Below the pieces are notes generated by a model. That model was not told where the DNA came from and did no database searches. It was given only the letters and a program-made list of their open reading frames with translations. Source: Dipetalonema caudispina (Eukaryota > Nematoda > Chromadorea > Rhabditida > Onchocercidae). Taken from it: a stretch of DNA of 64,000 nucleotides. The translations under genes and the position numbers were made by a program. The stretch spans positions 496,001-560,000 of the forward strand of contig JABVXV010000011.1 in NCBI GenBank assembly GCA_013365325.1. Direction: 5' to 3'. Below, piece after piece: positions 27,105 to 37,864 of the stretch (its first letter is position 1; every line of letters begins with the position of its first letter).

Positions 27105-27335
27105 TCCTGGAATTCGTATACCAAAAATCTAAGGGTTCCTACGTTAAGTTGATCTGCGTAGGGTTAGTTGATTCCTAAGGTGAGTCCGTAAAGGAGTAAT
27201 CGATGGCAATCAGGTTAATATTCCCGAACCTCGTAAGAGTGACGAGTTTTGTATTTGTATAGGACTTATTGGATTATCTTCTGCTTAAAAAAACTCCAAG
27301 AAATAGCACTTTAGTGATTCATCATCAGCAAACTT
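27105..27335 (+). pseudogene. decayed Wolbachia-like 23S rRNA fragment
   Basis: From about 27133 the plus strand follows domain III of bacterial 23S rRNA: AAATCTAAGGGTTCCTACG, then TAGGGTTAGTTGATTCCTAAG, GGTGAGTCCG, AAAGGAGTAATCGATGG, CAATCAGGTTAATATTCC, CGAACCTC, and later CTCCAAGAAATAGC. The order and spacing match the region that in E. coli runs from GGGTTCCTGTCC through AGTCGATGGGAAACAGG to CCAGGAAAAGC. The variable segments (GAACCTCGTAAGAGTGACGA, TATAGGACTTATTGGATT) fit what I recall of Wolbachia, the filarial endosymbiont. No rRNA continues on either side and conserved bases are changed, so this is a nuclear relic of transferred bacterial DNA, not a functional gene. Boundaries are approximate. 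Confidence 0.85.
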
Positions 27336-28171
27336 CTCATTTTAGATCGCTTTAGACTTAAGAGATGGCTGTTATTTTATTATAGTTTTCAAGCTAATTT
27401 GCACATTGTTCAGTGTAACTGCCAGCGAATTGAATTAACATGGATTTATTATTATCAGTTTGATTAATGTGCCCATTAGTCAGTAGGACACTTGCTGCTA
27501 AGATACTTTTCTAAAATGGATGTTTCAAAAGCATCAATTTATATTCTACATTTGGCAGTGGAATAATTCAAGTGTTCCATTTCGTAAACTCTTCGCAAGG
27601 AATCCATTGATACTGAAGATTTTTTTTAAATTGATGAAGCAAAAAGTGAATAAAGCAAAAAATTCGAAATGGTAAAATAAAGTGATAAAAAGTGTTTACT
27701 GTCAAAATTGCTTCAGCAAGAAGGTTTAAAAAACACTTTTTAAGACAATGAAATAAGAAAATCAGAAAATCGAGGAGGTGGACAGCATTTACCACATTTC
27801 AAGACAGCACCGATAACAAAACTAGAAACGGAGCTTTTTTTTCAAGACTCCACCTCTTCCACTTTGCCATACAAATTCGAAACATGGAACTTCATATTTC
27901 CTAAAGAAACGAATTTCGGAAAGATTTAACTAGTAATAGAAAAACACTTGGCAAGTGCTTGTGACAGATGATGCATTTAAAACAGGAACTTGTGGTCCTA
28001 TTTGACATTATGAACATTTTGAAGAGCTGGACATAAAAATAGGGGTGGTCATTTGGTGAGGAAAAAAGATTAATAACGAAAATGGAAAAGGTTTATATAT
28101 ATATATCAAAAAAATGATAATAAATAATCAACCCTATTTTTATGCCCAAAAAAATGTTATAAAATTTAACC

Positions 28172-28175
<4 letters not shown>

Positions 28176-28227
<52 letters not shown>
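28176..28227. repeat. (TA)n microsatellite, about 50 nt
   Basis: Perfect TA alternation. A shorter TA block sits about 75 nt upstream (28094-28105). Confidence 0.95.
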
Positions 28228-28229
<2 letters not shown>

Positions 28230-29144
28230 GTTTCACTATTTTATTCTTATAATTTTCTTTTCCAAGCATTTCACTGTAGTTTCAAATTTGAACGGACGCT
28301 TTCAAAATGAAATGATTAAGGAATAAGTAATGAAGATTTGTCTAATCGATTTATCATTATTAAGCTGTGAGTGATCTGAGAAGTGAGTTTGTTACAAAAT
28401 ATAACCTGTTATGAATTGTCAAAGTAATAGTACAAATAAGTTTCATTCCCATGACGTAAAGCAAAAATTCAATGTACTAATCGCTTTGATGATGCCAGTG
28501 TTAGAAACCCGTTCTGATGCTTTTTTTCTCATCTGTTACCTTTATACAAACATTTTAAGTTTTGTTGCATACTTTTATCAGTGTCTTTCATTTATCTGAT
28601 AATCTATTTTCAAATAATTTAACTGCTAGAGATGACAAAGTTTAAGATATCCAATTCTGTACTGTAACGAATTTGTAGCCTAATGCATAGTAACTATCAG
28701 TCAATTATTCAAGGCCTTAAATCTTGTTTTAGATAATTCGAATCTATGCATTTCTACTAATATTCTGACTTAGCATGATCATCTGTAGATTATTGAACTG
28801 AATCTAAAATAATCTTTAGCAATGTACACGTAAGCACTGGTTAAGCTAGTATACTTGATAGCTTATTCAACTTTAGGATAGGGCGTAATTAAGATGTCGG
28901 CGAAAATTCCATAAATAAAAAGTGAGAAATCGTACTAACAAGAAAAACGGAACGTATGAAGTTAATTGAACATTGAGTCGGCAGCATCTATTATTGTATT
29001 GTAATTAAGAAAGAGGACAATTTTCATTAAAAAACGAGCATTGAGAAGCTTTTCAAACAGCTTTAATTTGGAAAACTAGATTTGAAATTTACAAAATATT
29101 TTTATATAAAAAAGATTTTAGGTGTAAGTGCCAAATAAATTAAG

Positions 29145-32100
29145 ATGCTTTCGGAAAGGATTGTAATTGCTTTTATGAATCAGTTGATATCATTCATTGT
29201 CGAAGAGGAACACTTATTAAAACTTGTTTATTCATTACAAAACGGAGAGTCTCATTCAGTCTGTTTATTTTTAACCATCGTCTACTGCTCATTGCCTTCT
29301 TTAGGCTTCCAACTCAGTAGGATCTCATTCATATTTCGAACTTTTATTTTAGAGTTTCAGAGTCATAATGTAACTCTAATTTTGAGGACATATTAATATT
29401 TTGTTATGTTTAACTGAGAAAAAATCCAGCAAAAACGGAAATTTGGCATACTTATCCTCTGATAAGGCTAACTTCTTGTTGGAAGAAATTTTAGATATGC
29501 TCTCCTTTTAAAGCTACTCGTTAACTAAAAATACATTCAAAGGCATCAGATCCCTTTATTTGTACATTAATTAAGTGCTTTATTTTTAAATGAAACATAT
29601 CCGAAGATTTGTAAAAGAAGAAAGTTTTTTATATCGCGGTATCCTAGATCCATAATAATGTCCATTGTGAAATTTTTACTAACTCTTAAAATAATGATAA
29701 ATACTTCAATTTCATTTCCTATAACAGTTATCAAACTGTTGTCATTTCTCAGGAAATTGTACTAACGGAGCCAATATTATCAAACAACTTGGCTTTCATA
29801 ACACTGCTGCGCGAAAAAATGAAATGCACAGCCATTGTGCAGCAGTACATGTTTGCTGAAATATTTTTCCATCTGTATTGTGAAGCAAGGATCGACTACA
29901 GTTTCGATTTTCGATTACAAAATGTCATTTCTTGTCAACCACCTCTCTTTACAAATCTTCCTTATTTCACAGAACTTTTCTCACAAGTTTTAATTTTCTA
30001 TATCACATTGTTAGAGCTGTAAAGGATAGTTTATGAAAATATAATCTAATAAATTACAGGAAACCTTATGCGAGCAGTTGCTGATTGCCTCTTTAGATGT
30101 AAATATGTGGAAATTTTCTGATTTACCGACAGATAAGCAAGTCAGTAAGTTCCATAACGTTTTCACTCTTTAAATGCTGCATTGAATTTAATTCAGTTTC
30201 CATTTTTAAGTGCTGAAATTTTCACAGCTACCTTGTAGACTGCAACACTGCTTACCGCAATGCCATATACGGTCAGCGTTACTGATGTTACAAGGATAAG
30301 TAAAGTAAGTTCCGTTTTTGTGAAATGTTCTGTGATACCAACTTTAGAATATCATGCGAAAATTAATGCAAAGGATGTTCCAGAATCTACATGATGACAG
30401 TTTGTGGTAAGCATAGAGACGTAGATTTTAGCACCTTTACATTACCTTGCTAAAATTACTATAATAAAAAATAAGAGCTCCTATTCTATTCAGTTTCCAA
30501 TTTCATACTATCAGCAAAAGCTTCCTAAATAGCATTTGTGAAGATGATGTTGTAGTTTGGTTAAATCGACAGTAAATGTGGCGAAGATGCAAGATGAAGA
30601 TAAATGTAGCATTTTTAAATCATTTTTCATTGAATTTTTTGAAGTTTTTGAAAGTTTTCGAATGATTCACACTTTTCAGATAAAACTTTTGGACGTAGGA
30701 AAGTTCAAACTATAAAATATGAATGTGTACATTTCTCATCTTGTAAAGAACTCGTAAATTTAATTAATCTTCAGTACAAACACACTATATTACAAGCATT
30801 CCTAAATTTTTAGTCATTGTGATGATTACTGTAGTTTTAGCCAAAAACTTTTTCAAAGCAAGTGGAACTTTTTTTTTCCTTTCCTATGAAAGAGTATCAT
30901 TCTTGTACCGAACATAACTAAAGCTAATGAAAATTTCAGGAATTCTTAAATGATATTCAACGAAAAATGAGTAGATTGGCCTACATATGCGAAGTTGAAC
31001 ACGATGATATTGGTAAGTTCGTTCGAGTAGCACGGTTTAAATAAAAAATTCTGTTTGTGACGAACATAAAAAGTAATACTTAACTTTTCCGTAGCTACAA
31101 AAGGTTACATTTCACAACTTGATTAAATGCTTAGTTCATATTAGCAGTTGGTTTGCTTCGTTATTTAAAGAGTTATTTCGAAAATTCGTAGCTGTGTTAC
31201 TTTTCACAATTGAAGTTTGAATCGAAATAGCTTAGTAACTTCCGATAAAATGTTAAACTCTTCAACGTATTTCATTTAGAGCTGTGTAAGGCAATGATTT
31301 CACTATACAAGAGGTGGAAAAACAATCCTCTGGGAGAAATTGCAAACGACACTTTGGCATACATAAAAAGTGCAAAAGAAAAAGTGTTGACTGATGAAGA
31401 TGTTGAAATTGTTATTGATTTCTTCTTAGAGGTGTATATAGATCAGTTGTATAGATTTATCCAAATATCATGCTTTAAATGATCGGTTGAATCGAATATA
31501 TATTAAGGTATTTCAGTGTTGATTCATTACAGTTAAAAATCCTTACAGAAGGTATGCACCATAATTTTCCAACCACTCTTTAGAAATTTCTGCAATTTAA
31601 TGTACAATGATATTAATTATGATTAACGAGTAGCTTGATTTTATTTTATTAACAGTATACTTTGGATTCTGCATTATATGAAAGAAAGGAAGGTGCTCAT
31701 CTAAACTTCACCTGGGAATACGTAAGTCCTAAGTATTTAACTAATATTGTCGATTAATGCATAAGTATTTCGTAATTTGTGTGGCGTTGTCAAACCTTTC
31801 ATTTTCATCGTTTATTTGTGACTTACCCTTTTGGAATATAAATATTCAATCAAAAATTTGAGCCTGTTATAAACTCTGCAAGTAAGATGGATCAGTTAGC
31901 GACAAACTGTTATCACATTATTTTTGATAAAGTTAATCAAAGAGATTCAGATTCCTTAATATCAAATAATATTATCTAGGATCGCTTGTAGTGCTTTTTC
32001 CTTGTTCGCATTGATATCAAAGTTATTCCTGTTTGAATTTGTACCTGTTGTAATATCCCCATATTTAAGGAAGATAAAAAGCTCTCACCGATCTATTTCC

Positions 32101-32209
32101 TGAAGTATTGACTGGTCTGTTTTTACCTTTTAAACCATTCATAAATCAAAAGATATTTGATTCTCATTTTTAGGCAGAGTTGAGTCGGCTGAAAGCCAAG
32201 TCAAGATGA
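29145..32209 (+). CDS. unrecognised helical protein, about 283 aa in eight or nine exons
   Basis: I do not recognise this gene, but its structure is well supported. Exons: 29145-29258 (donor weak), 29753-29986, 30060-30140, 30348-30406, 30515-30551, 30940-31012, 31280-31431, 31656-31721, 32174-32209; every join keeps phase and the stop is TGA at 32207-32209. The start is the first ATG after a TTTTAG acceptor at 29122, with an in-frame stop between them. The protein is almost entirely predicted helix with alternating hydrophobic positions (for example RKLMQRMFQNLHDD, LNDIQRKMSRLAYICEVE, ELCKAMISLYKRWKNN, VLTDEDVEIVIDFFLE) and ends basic, LSRLKAKSR. This suggests a HEAT/ARM-like or helical-bundle adaptor, which is inference only. 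No signal peptide or membrane span. Confidence 0.65.
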
Positions 32210-32870
32210 GAAAATCAATCAAAAAAAGCGAACGACCTTAGAACTGCTTTAACAAGATGAGACAACTGTTTTCGGATGGCGCCCTCATTTGTAAAATTAT
32301 TTTTGTCTTTTGCGTAGCTTTCACTACAACACTACTTCAACTTCTCTTTCCGGACTTCTTCTTCAGTATCTCAATTCAATTGTTCTTGCCCGACGTTTAT
32401 TCCTTACCAAACAGCTCTTCTTCTTCAATTATAATTAATTGCATTATGTAATACATCTTGGTTGCCATAAGTGTTAATAGGCTTCTGCAGCTATAGTTAC
32501 AGTATCCTTTTGAGCTTCCTTCATAGTCTTCATTTTTGAAAGTTAAACTTACATTTTTATGTCTAAGAAAAAAAAAAAAAAAAACAATGACTGGACATGT
32601 GACACGTAGTCATTTATTCGCAATCCGACAGAGTGCGATATTTTGAAGGCTGATAAAAGAAAAAAAAAAGAAAACTTCAATAAGTAAGTCTATGGCTACT
32701 CAAAAATGAGTCCATTAATTTCCATAAATGTTCATATTTGCAATTTAAAAGACTGAAAGGCAACTAACTACATTAATGATATGTGACAGTAAAGTTGTGA
32801 TTGTGTCATGCCAAACAAGCACTTTCCATTTGTCTTAAGAAACTAAAGAGCTATTCAGACATTTGGTATA
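32210..32870. other. 3' flank and spacer
   Basis: A 64-codon frame (32257-32451, Phe/Leu/Ser-rich) begins 48 nt after the previous stop. It has no splice or start context that distinguishes it from 3' UTR. Also an A16 tract near 32569-32584. Nothing else seen. Confidence 0.4.
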
Positions 32871-33443
32871 ATGCGCCTGTTATCGTGGCATAACCATAGT
32901 GAGCGATCAAGTCGAAGAAAGGTTCACGATTCATCGAAAATCTGTCTTTTGAAGAAGGTTTAAGATACCAGTCATTTATATTAATTTAATCTGCAGCTTT
33001 TAAGAATTGGATTAATGAACTGAAGTATTGCAATGATTGCCATTTAATAATGAAATGAACTTGCTATTATTCTACTTCATTTTAGGTAATTTTTGTGAAG
33101 TACCATTGTGCACATTCATTGCAAAAAAAAAGTTTTGCATGTGGATGATTTGAGACAGGAAGTGTTGCGGATGAATTATTTTCAATGTAAGTCAGACAAT
33201 GGACAGATTTGCGCTGAATATATCAACCGTTATCATCATCGTTAGCAACATTCAAAGAAATAGCAACAGAAATAGAGTAGCAATAGATCGAGTGTTACTG
33301 ATAGATTGCTTAGGTTTGAACAACATTTTAGCTTCCCCTATTTCAGCGCAACCTTTTTCGAAAATTTCAAACCACTTGATGTCTATGTGTTATTTGAACA
33401 GCTGTTACAAACTGCATCCCAACTTGAAATTTTTAAGTTTTAA
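32871..33443 (+). CDS. small spliced hypothetical gene, 55 aa
   Basis: Proposed exons: 32871-32898 (ATG, nine codons, donor GTGAGC), 33159-33186 (after GAGACAG, donor GTAAGT), 33332-33443 (after ATTTTAG, ends TAA). Phases match at both joins. The product reads MRLLSWHNH, then SVADELFSIFPYFSATFFEN, then FKPLDVYVLFEQLLQTASQ to the end; it is helical and Phe-rich, with no known family. A competing reading exists: a 126-codon uninterrupted frame (33199-33579) overlaps exon 3 in another frame. The spliced model uses better donors but has short exons, so both remain possible. There may be more upstream exons. Confidence 0.3.
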
Positions 33444-34920
33444 CTGGATGAGCATCAGCTTGCTTTTCACCTTTGGTTTTCTTTCATTTTATCTCATTCG
33501 ACTTCTTTTTTACTATAGCATAAATTTCTGTAAATTGCTAAACGGCCATTCAGTTCATTCCAAGATAGAATTATTTTGATATCCTTCTCATGTAATCGAA
33601 ACTTGATCTCTACAACATAATGGGATTGTAATCTGGGTGATATTGTGCTTACATTTAACTGAAGCTAAACATTTTTGTTTTATCTCATTTTTGTCTTTGC
33701 ATTGTATTACTAATATGGCAGAAGTACCCAGACATTCTTTTTGCAAAATGCGATCGGACACTGTCCTTTTGTCTCACGGTCAAACGTCCAGACGTGCATT
33801 TTAATTCTTCTGCTGGTAATTCTCCTGCTTTAAGTACAGGCTAACAACAGAAGGTTACCTAATCAATATAATTGGAGTTATCACTTTACCCGATCCGATC
33901 AGTACTTAAAGAACCAAACACGAACACTGAGAGTACAACTAACCGTAATCTAAACCAGTGTCTTTAAAGTGATTGTTGATTGATGTAATTTTTTCCTTTT
34001 CTTTCTAAACTTCTTGCATTACTGTTGAATCGAATTCTAATTAAGTTTATTGACAATTATTTAAGATAAATTAGAACTTTATTTTTGTCTTTGAAATAAA
34101 ATTCATTTGCTAATATTTTTCTTATTCCTAAAATTTATTGAAATGCTGATTTACTGACTATCAGAGTTGTAATTTTTGTGATGTATTTCGTATTATAAGA
34201 CAGACATAATATACAACCTTTGCGTCCTGCCTTACGAGCGGAACTCAAAATAACATAAGCAAAATTTAAATAATCTTGAAATTGCGTCTGTAGTAATATT
34301 TTTAATGACACTCATGCTAATTCTAAACTTCCGTACATTTTTTGTTCTCACTTCTTCATTTGAAAAATTTCACTTATGTGAAGGAAGTTTAATATATATA
34401 TGTGGAATCTGAAAACTGCCTCTCGAGGGATGAACATGATCCAAGTATCATATAAAGGGAAACATTAAATATTGAGAAATGATTCTGGAAATGAGAATTT
34501 TTCACTTCCGGTCACAGACAGTCCTACACTTCAATTCCTTTTATTATTTACCACGAGATTTTCTTTTTTTATTGAACAAAAAACTCATTCTGCTGATTTA
34601 TTGCAGTATTTGTAGGAATTTTCATTTGATTGAAGGCAGAAAAATTAGATTAGAATTGTAATTAAGAAAGAAAAAAAAATTTGACAACATTTCATTAAAC
34701 AATTCCATCCCACATTAGACTCTAGCATGATTCATCGACGTTTAGGATGGTTATGTGGAAATGTTGTATATAACTAACTCATGAGACTTCACAAAGCATG
34801 TTTTACTCGATACTTATATTATACAGGATTTAATGCATATTGGTTCTTTCAAGCAATTAGCTTTTTAAATAGACGAATATTTGCTATACTTTTTTACTTT
34901 AAAAATACATGCAGTTGAAT
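33444..34920. other. non-coding spacer
   Basis: No supported exon on either strand. The longest plus frame in its interior is 60 codons (34479-34661) with no splice context. Scattered T/A runs only. Confidence 0.45.
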
Positions 34921-34940
34921 GTGAGTCATCGATGACTCAC
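34921..34940. repeat. perfect 20-bp palindrome
   Basis: GTGAGTCATC followed by its exact reverse complement GATGACTCAC, with no spacer. Each arm holds a TGAGTCA/TGACTCA heptamer, the AP-1 (bZIP) site, so the element is two AP-1 sites in mirror arrangement. It contains the TGA stop of the minus-strand gene at 34926. Confidence 0.85.
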
Positions 34941-35362
34941 TTCCGATTTAAATTCCATAGATATCTCAATAATCTGCGATTTTAACCAATGATCCCTTCT
35001 TGCTTCGTTTTTACCAGCCAATCTGAGATCGAATGAAGTAGCTTTTAGGACAACTGCTGCACTTAATAACTTTTTACATGGGAAACAGCATTCGTCTACA
35101 GGACATTGTAAATATTTGTCAGGAAGAAGCGAAGAAAAACTTGTCATTCAGCAACGTAATGAACATCATGTAGAAAAATATTAGTTTAAAAAATGAACTT
35201 TTCTTACTGAAGAAGATCTGTTTTCGAACGACAAATCTCAGAATCTTCTCCCTGCCCGTCTTTTCTTGCGGCTAAAAACATTCTGAAGCTTTGTTATCAT
35301 TGTTTACAAGTAATGTGCCAACTGTGAGATCGAAAAGCATTTAATTTTGCTTGATACAACAT
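34926..35362 (-). CDS. small Cys-containing hypothetical protein, 110 aa, three exons
   Basis: Exons 35362-35308, 35271-35208 and 35139-34926; introns of 36 and 68 nt. Codon phase matches at both joins (T|CC and CA|T). The first in-frame ATG is at 35362. The protein reads MLYQAKLNAFRSHSWHIT, then a hydrophilic SARKDGQGEDSEICRSK, then a Cys cluster CPVDECCFPCKK and a basic C-terminal part (RLAGKNEARRDHWLK), ending in TGA. No signal peptide is obvious and no known domain is recognised. Exon base composition is visibly richer in G+C than the introns, which supports coding. The 36-nt intron is at the lower limit for nematodes; if it is not spliced, exon 1 ends at a TGA eight bases into it. Confidence 0.45.
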
Positions 35363-36613
35363 GACAGATAACGTGGTATCATTTTGGGGATCAGATGTAT
35401 TTTATCTTTCAAGTAGTTTGCAGCTGAACACTTCAGTTATTCTGATAGGAAAGTACAAATAATTCAGTATACTCATGTTTTCCATGCTTACAAGCATCTT
35501 CTGTTCTGTCGCTGAAGAAATAAAAACTTAGAATTTGGAGCGAATAGACTGAGAATTATTTTAACTTTTACAAGTACCTAGACATTATATTGGGTAAAAA
35601 ATAATACGACTCGAGCTACACGGTATGGAAATGGTTAGTTTGGAAAATATTTCAGTGCAACAACGCTTTTACTCTTCCGGAAAAGTAAACGGCGTGCTTC
35701 CATGGTAGTACATAGTATACATTAGCTTTAAATTGCTATGATTGGTAGTATAAAAATGCTACAACAGTTACAATTGACTTTCGCAGTTGTTGGATGGTTT
35801 TTGGCAGTGTGCGTTATAGAATTCGGTTTTAAGTAACTTTGGTAAATTTCTGATCACCAATAGTTATACCGAACTCTTTGTATCATTTCGTTTCAAATAA
35901 AAATTTTGATATTTGCTTCACAGTCTTCCAGTTCTTTTAAAAATCAAATCGAAGCAGAAAGGATTTTATTTGTTAAAGTAAGAGTATAAAATGTACAATG
36001 AGCGATCTAAGTATAATTTAGAGATACTGCTTTCATCATGTTCCCACTGATAAGTTTAACATTTCCGATAGTATCAATCAGGAAAAAATTTTTGAAATGT
36101 TGTTACAAATACGAAAACTTCAACGCATTTGCAAGACTTTTTTAAAATTTTTAGTTTCGAATGCTGAGATTTTTAGCGGTAAATAATATTTTTGTTATAT
36201 CTTGCTCAAGTTTGCTACTGATAGTAATTTAGAGAGATGAAAGACACATATTGAAATTTTGAGTTGAGAATGCTTAAAGTTTACAAACATTTCAGTTAGG
36301 GGCCCTGTAAGTCATGGATATCTAAACAAGATACATCAGATACTTGAATAAGCAATCTTAATTCGCAAATGAATCTAATTTAAAAAAAAAAAAAAAAAAA
36401 ACTTGAAGCAGCTTGTCCAACTGTTTCGGGTCGAATTCATTCATGCATTATACTTTAGCAACCCTTGTTATCCTTATCACAAAAGCTCACTACAATCTTA
36501 ATTAATTCCATCGTGAAATAATTGAAAATTGAAGCATTCGAAGTGAAAGCAAGTTTTGAATTCGACGTTGATACTGAAAAAGAACTCATATTCAGTGATC
36601 TTATTTGTTAAGG
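35363..36613. other. upstream region of the His-rich gene
   Basis: No gene seen. Contains an A19-20 run at about 36381-36400. No TATA box or other promoter motif can be assigned with confidence just before 36614. Confidence 0.45.
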
Positions 36614-37258
36614 ATGACGACCCAGAGATTGCAAATGATGTTTATTGTGGCTATGGTTTTAACCTGTCTTGTTCTGAATGATATCCAAGCGATGCGGATA
36701 AAACGAAGTGATGCGGAAGAAGACCACAAGAATCAAACAGATGTAAATCACGATGAGCATCAAGAACATGACCATGAACACCACAACGATTCCAGCCATG
36801 AAAAACATGAACATCACAACTGTTCTGGAAGCCATGAAAGTCATAGCAAAGAACATCATGACGAAGATCATCAACACGATAAGAAAATGCATTATTACTG
36901 TAAATGCCGTCGTCACCATGAAAATGACACGGATAGCCATGTACATGAACATGAACATGTTCATGAAAATGATACAGAAACTCACGAAAATAATTATCAT
37001 CATCATAAAGATATCCATGAACATCTAGGTAATTATTCAGATCGTAATGAACATAATCATCAGGACTGTCGATGCCATTGTCACTGTCCAAAACACAAAG
37101 AAAGCCATGATCACGATCAGGAACATAAGGATAGCAAAAAGAAAGGAAGTGGTGAACACTGCCACTGTTTCTGTCATCATCACGGAGATGAAGACCATAA
37201 GGAATCAGATCAGAAGGAGCAACACGATAAGGAACATAGTGATGAACACATAAGTTAG
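36614..37258 (+). CDS. secreted His/Asp/Glu-rich protein, single exon
   Basis: ATG at 36614 opens 214 codons to TAG at 37256-37258; a leftward extension would need a TTG start. Residues 1-26 are a signal peptide (MTTQRLQMMFIVAMVLTCLV core, likely cut after IQA). The mature part is extraordinarily rich in His, Asp, Glu, Lys and Asn, in loose HxH, EHxH and DHxHE repeats, with Cys/His islands (HYYCKCRRHH, CRCHCHCPKHK, HCHCFCHHH) and NxS/T sites (NCS, NDT, NYS). Such compositions bind divalent metals (Zn, Cu, Ni) or haem; that role is inferred, not shown. No folded domain is visible. Long frames on the opposite strand are shadows of the CAT/ATG-rich repeats. AATAAA follows 127 nt after the stop. 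Confidence 0.85.
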   Translation: MTTQRLQMMFIVAMVLTCLVLNDIQAMRIKRSDAEEDHKNQTDVNHDEHQEHDHEHHNDSSHEKHEHHNCSGSHESHSKEHHDEDHQHDKKMHYYCKCRRHHENDTDSHVHEHEHVHENDTETHENNYHHHKDIHEHLGNYSDRNEHNHQDCRCHCHCPKHKESHDHDQEHKDSKKKGSGEHCHCFCHHHGDEDHKESDQKEQHDKEHSDEHIS

Positions 37259-37384
37259 CATTTCATTCTTTCCAAAGTACATTACTTAATATTATTGTTT
37301 TTACTTCATCATACATTAACATCCATGTCTCTTTTCACTTGTGCCTTGATTTTTGTTTCGTAAATTTCAACAAAAACGTACCAA

Positions 37385-37390
37385 AATAAA
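37385..37390 (+). terminator. poly(A) signal after the His-rich gene
   Basis: AATAAA 127 nt past the TAG. It marks the probable 3' end and argues that the acceptor-like TTTTTTTTTCAG at about 37437-37448 belongs to something else. Confidence 0.5.
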
Positions 37391-37864
37391 TGGATGCAAA
37401 ACTGGAAATATTTACTACCAGTATTGTCCGTAAGATTTTTTTTTTCAGAGGAGTCAGCAGAAAAAGAACACAAGGCGGAAAAAGTAATTTTTTTTTACTA
37501 CATATTTCCTAACCACAAATCAACAGTGGTGAAGTTATCAATAAATGCACAAATTAAGTATTGAAAATTTGACTTGGAAAACAGTCGAAGAAATTAAAGT
37601 TTGTAGTAAATTTCATTTACATGAGAAAGTAGATTATTTTGCTGAACTTTTGGACCTTTGGAGATATCTTTACATATTTATTTACTTTTAATCTTGAAAT
37701 TTTTAAAATTCTTGCTGGTCTATTCAAAATCCAAAACTGTTTGTATTGATCGAATAATTTGTTACAATATAAACTATTTGGAAAAACTCTTAAATTGGCT
37801 ATTTTTCTGCATTGGTAAAGCGAGAACGAATTTTTGCACATACCTTTGCAATTGTTTATTTCAG

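Larger units (their letters stand above)
12871..29144. other. 16-kb gene-poor interval
   Basis: No gene could be assembled on either strand. Open frames reach 141 codons (22106-22531) and 134 codons (25057-25461), but they are Lys/Ile/Phe-rich, lack splice context and resemble nothing I know. Notable contents, listed separately, are simple repeats, a hairpin at 20.2 kb, a lysine-rich exon-like frame at 14.3 kb and a bacterial rRNA relic at 27.1 kb. Part of this may be the upstream intron of the Caskin gene, whose SH3/ankyrin exons should lie at higher coordinates. Confidence 0.45.

Noticed and set aside
30228..30296. Exon-like piece reading LPCRLQHCLPQCHIRSALLM in the 29-32 kb gene
   Set aside because: No in-phase donor; the flanking exons join directly in phase 0 without it.
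36651..37091. Long minus-strand frames opposite the His-rich gene
   Set aside because: Shadows of the CAT/GAT/GAA repeats; the plus frame has the signal peptide and poly(A) signal.
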